From: CALJIC01 sp039805565 | Lineage (GTDB): Bacteria > Chloroflexota > Chloroflexia > Chloroflexales > Roseiflexaceae | DNA length: 21,648 nucleotides | NCBI GenBank assembly: GCA_039805565.1 | Contig: JBDLTZ010000350.1 | Span: forward strand, 1 to 21,648 | Reading direction: 5' to 3' | In this document: in pieces, positions 20,971-21,648 of the stretch | Layout: each line of letters opens with the position of its first letter | Numbering within the stretch: the stretch's first letter is position 1 | Position numbers and translations under genes: made by a program | Notes under the pieces: model-generated | Databases searched by the model: none | Told to the model about the DNA's origin: nothing | Seen by the model: the letters and a program-made list of their open reading frames with translations, nothing else

Positions 20971-21648
20971 ATGGTTCTTGCCTTACTGCTGCTCTTCGCC
21001 CTGGCCCTGCTCGCTCCGCTCCTCCACCGCCGAGCGCGCTCTGCGACCGGCTGGCTGCTGGCGCTTGCGCCGACCGGAAGCGCGCTCGCGTTCGGCGCGC
21101 TGGGCAGCGGGCTCGCCCCGGGCGAGCGGGTGCTGGTCGCCTGGGAGTGGTCGCCCGAGCTGGGCATCCGGCTGTCGTTCGCGCTGGACGGCCTGAGCCT
21201 GCTGTTCGTGCTGCTGATCTGCGGCATCGGGGCGCTGGTGCTGGTCTACGCGGGCGGGTATCTCGCTGAGCACCTGCAGCTTGGCCGGTTCTACGCCTTT
21301 CTGCTGCTCTTCATGGGCGCGATGCTCGGCCTGGTGCTGGCCGACAATCTCCTGACCCTTTTCGTCTTCTGGGAGCTGACGAGCATCAGCTCGTTCCTGC
21401 TGATCGGCTTCACCCACGAGCGCATCGAGTCGCGCGCGGCGGCACGCCAGGCGCTGCTGATCACCGGTGGCGGCGGGCTGGCGCTGCTGGTCGGCCTGAT
21501 CATGCTCGGCATCGCCGGCGGCAGCTACGAGCTGAGCGAGCTGCTGGCCCGCGGCGATGCCCTGCGGGCGCACCCGCTCTACGGGGCGATTCTCGCGCTG
21601 GTGCTGGTGGGCGCGTTCACCAAGTCGGCGCAGTTCCCGTTTCACTTC
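20971..21648 (+). CDS. mrpA: Na+/H+ antiporter subunit A, MrpA type (partial, 5' part only)
   Basis: The first 226 residues of a large membrane protein that runs off the right edge. The Mrp complex exchanges sodium for protons across the inner membrane, and MrpA is related to NuoL of complex I. Hydrophobic helices start at residue 1 (VLALLLLFALALLAPLL). Family blocks are LSFALDGLSLLFVLLICGIGALVLVYAGGYL, FYAFLLLFMGAMLGLVLADNLLTLFVFWELTSISSFLLIGF with the conserved Glu in FWELTS, and the final GAFTKSAQFPFHF with the key Lys. TKSAQFPFHF is typical of MrpA/MrpD and distinguishes them from complex I NuoL. It starts at ATG 20971, with a stop codon in frame 12 bases upstream and TGAGG 7 bases before. 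MrpB-G are expected downstream. NuoL or a hydrogenase subunit is less likely. Confidence 0.88.
   Translation, partial: MVLALLLLFALALLAPLLHRRARSATGWLLALAPTGSALAFGALGSGLAPGERVLVAWEWSPELGIRLSFALDGLSLLFVLLICGIGALVLVYAGGYLAEHLQLGRFYAFLLLFMGAMLGLVLADNLLTLFVFWELTSISSFLLIGFTHERIESRAAARQALLITGGGGLALLVGLIMLGIAGGSYELSELLARGDALRAHPLYGAILALVLVGAFTKSAQFPFHF

Overview
High-GC bacterial DNA, most likely from a filamentous Chloroflexota (Chloroflexus/Roseiflexus/Kouleothrix-like). This is an inference from the fused rhamnulose-1-phosphate aldolase/dehydrogenase (a form characterised in Chloroflexus and Bacillus), a DeoR-type regulator beside it, short GC-rich hairpins between genes, and the overall codon use. 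No rRNA or species-specific marker is present.

Positions 1-4022 are accessory. They hold a GH42 beta-galactosidase (minus strand, cut by the left edge), a short remnant of a glutathione-transferase-type gene just upstream of it, and a plus-strand group of alpha/beta hydrolase, YciI-like protein and GNAT acetyltransferase. A perfect 15-bp hairpin separates the GNAT gene from the converging rhamnosidase gene.

Positions 4040-17135 are the core: a rhamnoside-utilisation locus built around one divergent control region (12692-12992). Leftward run rhaEW, a Tat-type lipoprotein solute-binding protein, two Opp/Dpp-type permeases and a GH78 alpha-L-rhamnosidase. Rightward run a DeoR-family regulator, a TIM-barrel sugar isomerase/epimerase-like protein, a Gfo/Idh/MocA oxidoreductase and a sulfatase-fold hydrolase. 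The two promoters share one layout: TTGACA, 17 bp, TAGnAT, 21 bp, TTACGAATA. The 9-mer is a good candidate operator for the DeoR protein. The likely logic is uptake of rhamnose-containing oligosaccharides, release of rhamnose, and cleavage of rhamnulose-1-phosphate with oxidation of the lactaldehyde. Rhamnose isomerase, rhamnulose kinase and the transporter ATPases are not in the window. The sulfatase-fold protein has Thr where the formylglycine Cys/Ser should be.

Positions 17136-20136 are a variable zone: a 45-bp tandem duplication, tRNA-Arg(TCG) with its own promoter, a 20-bp-stem hairpin, a lower-GC gene with a PD-(D/E)XK nuclease signature, about 0.9 kb of decayed gene fragments (epimerase, AAA-ATPase-like, unknown), and a MarR regulator. 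A near-consensus promoter at 20384 then drives a short unrecognised ORF that ends inside a strong hairpin. The window closes with the 5' part of an mrpA-like Na+/H+ antiporter gene.
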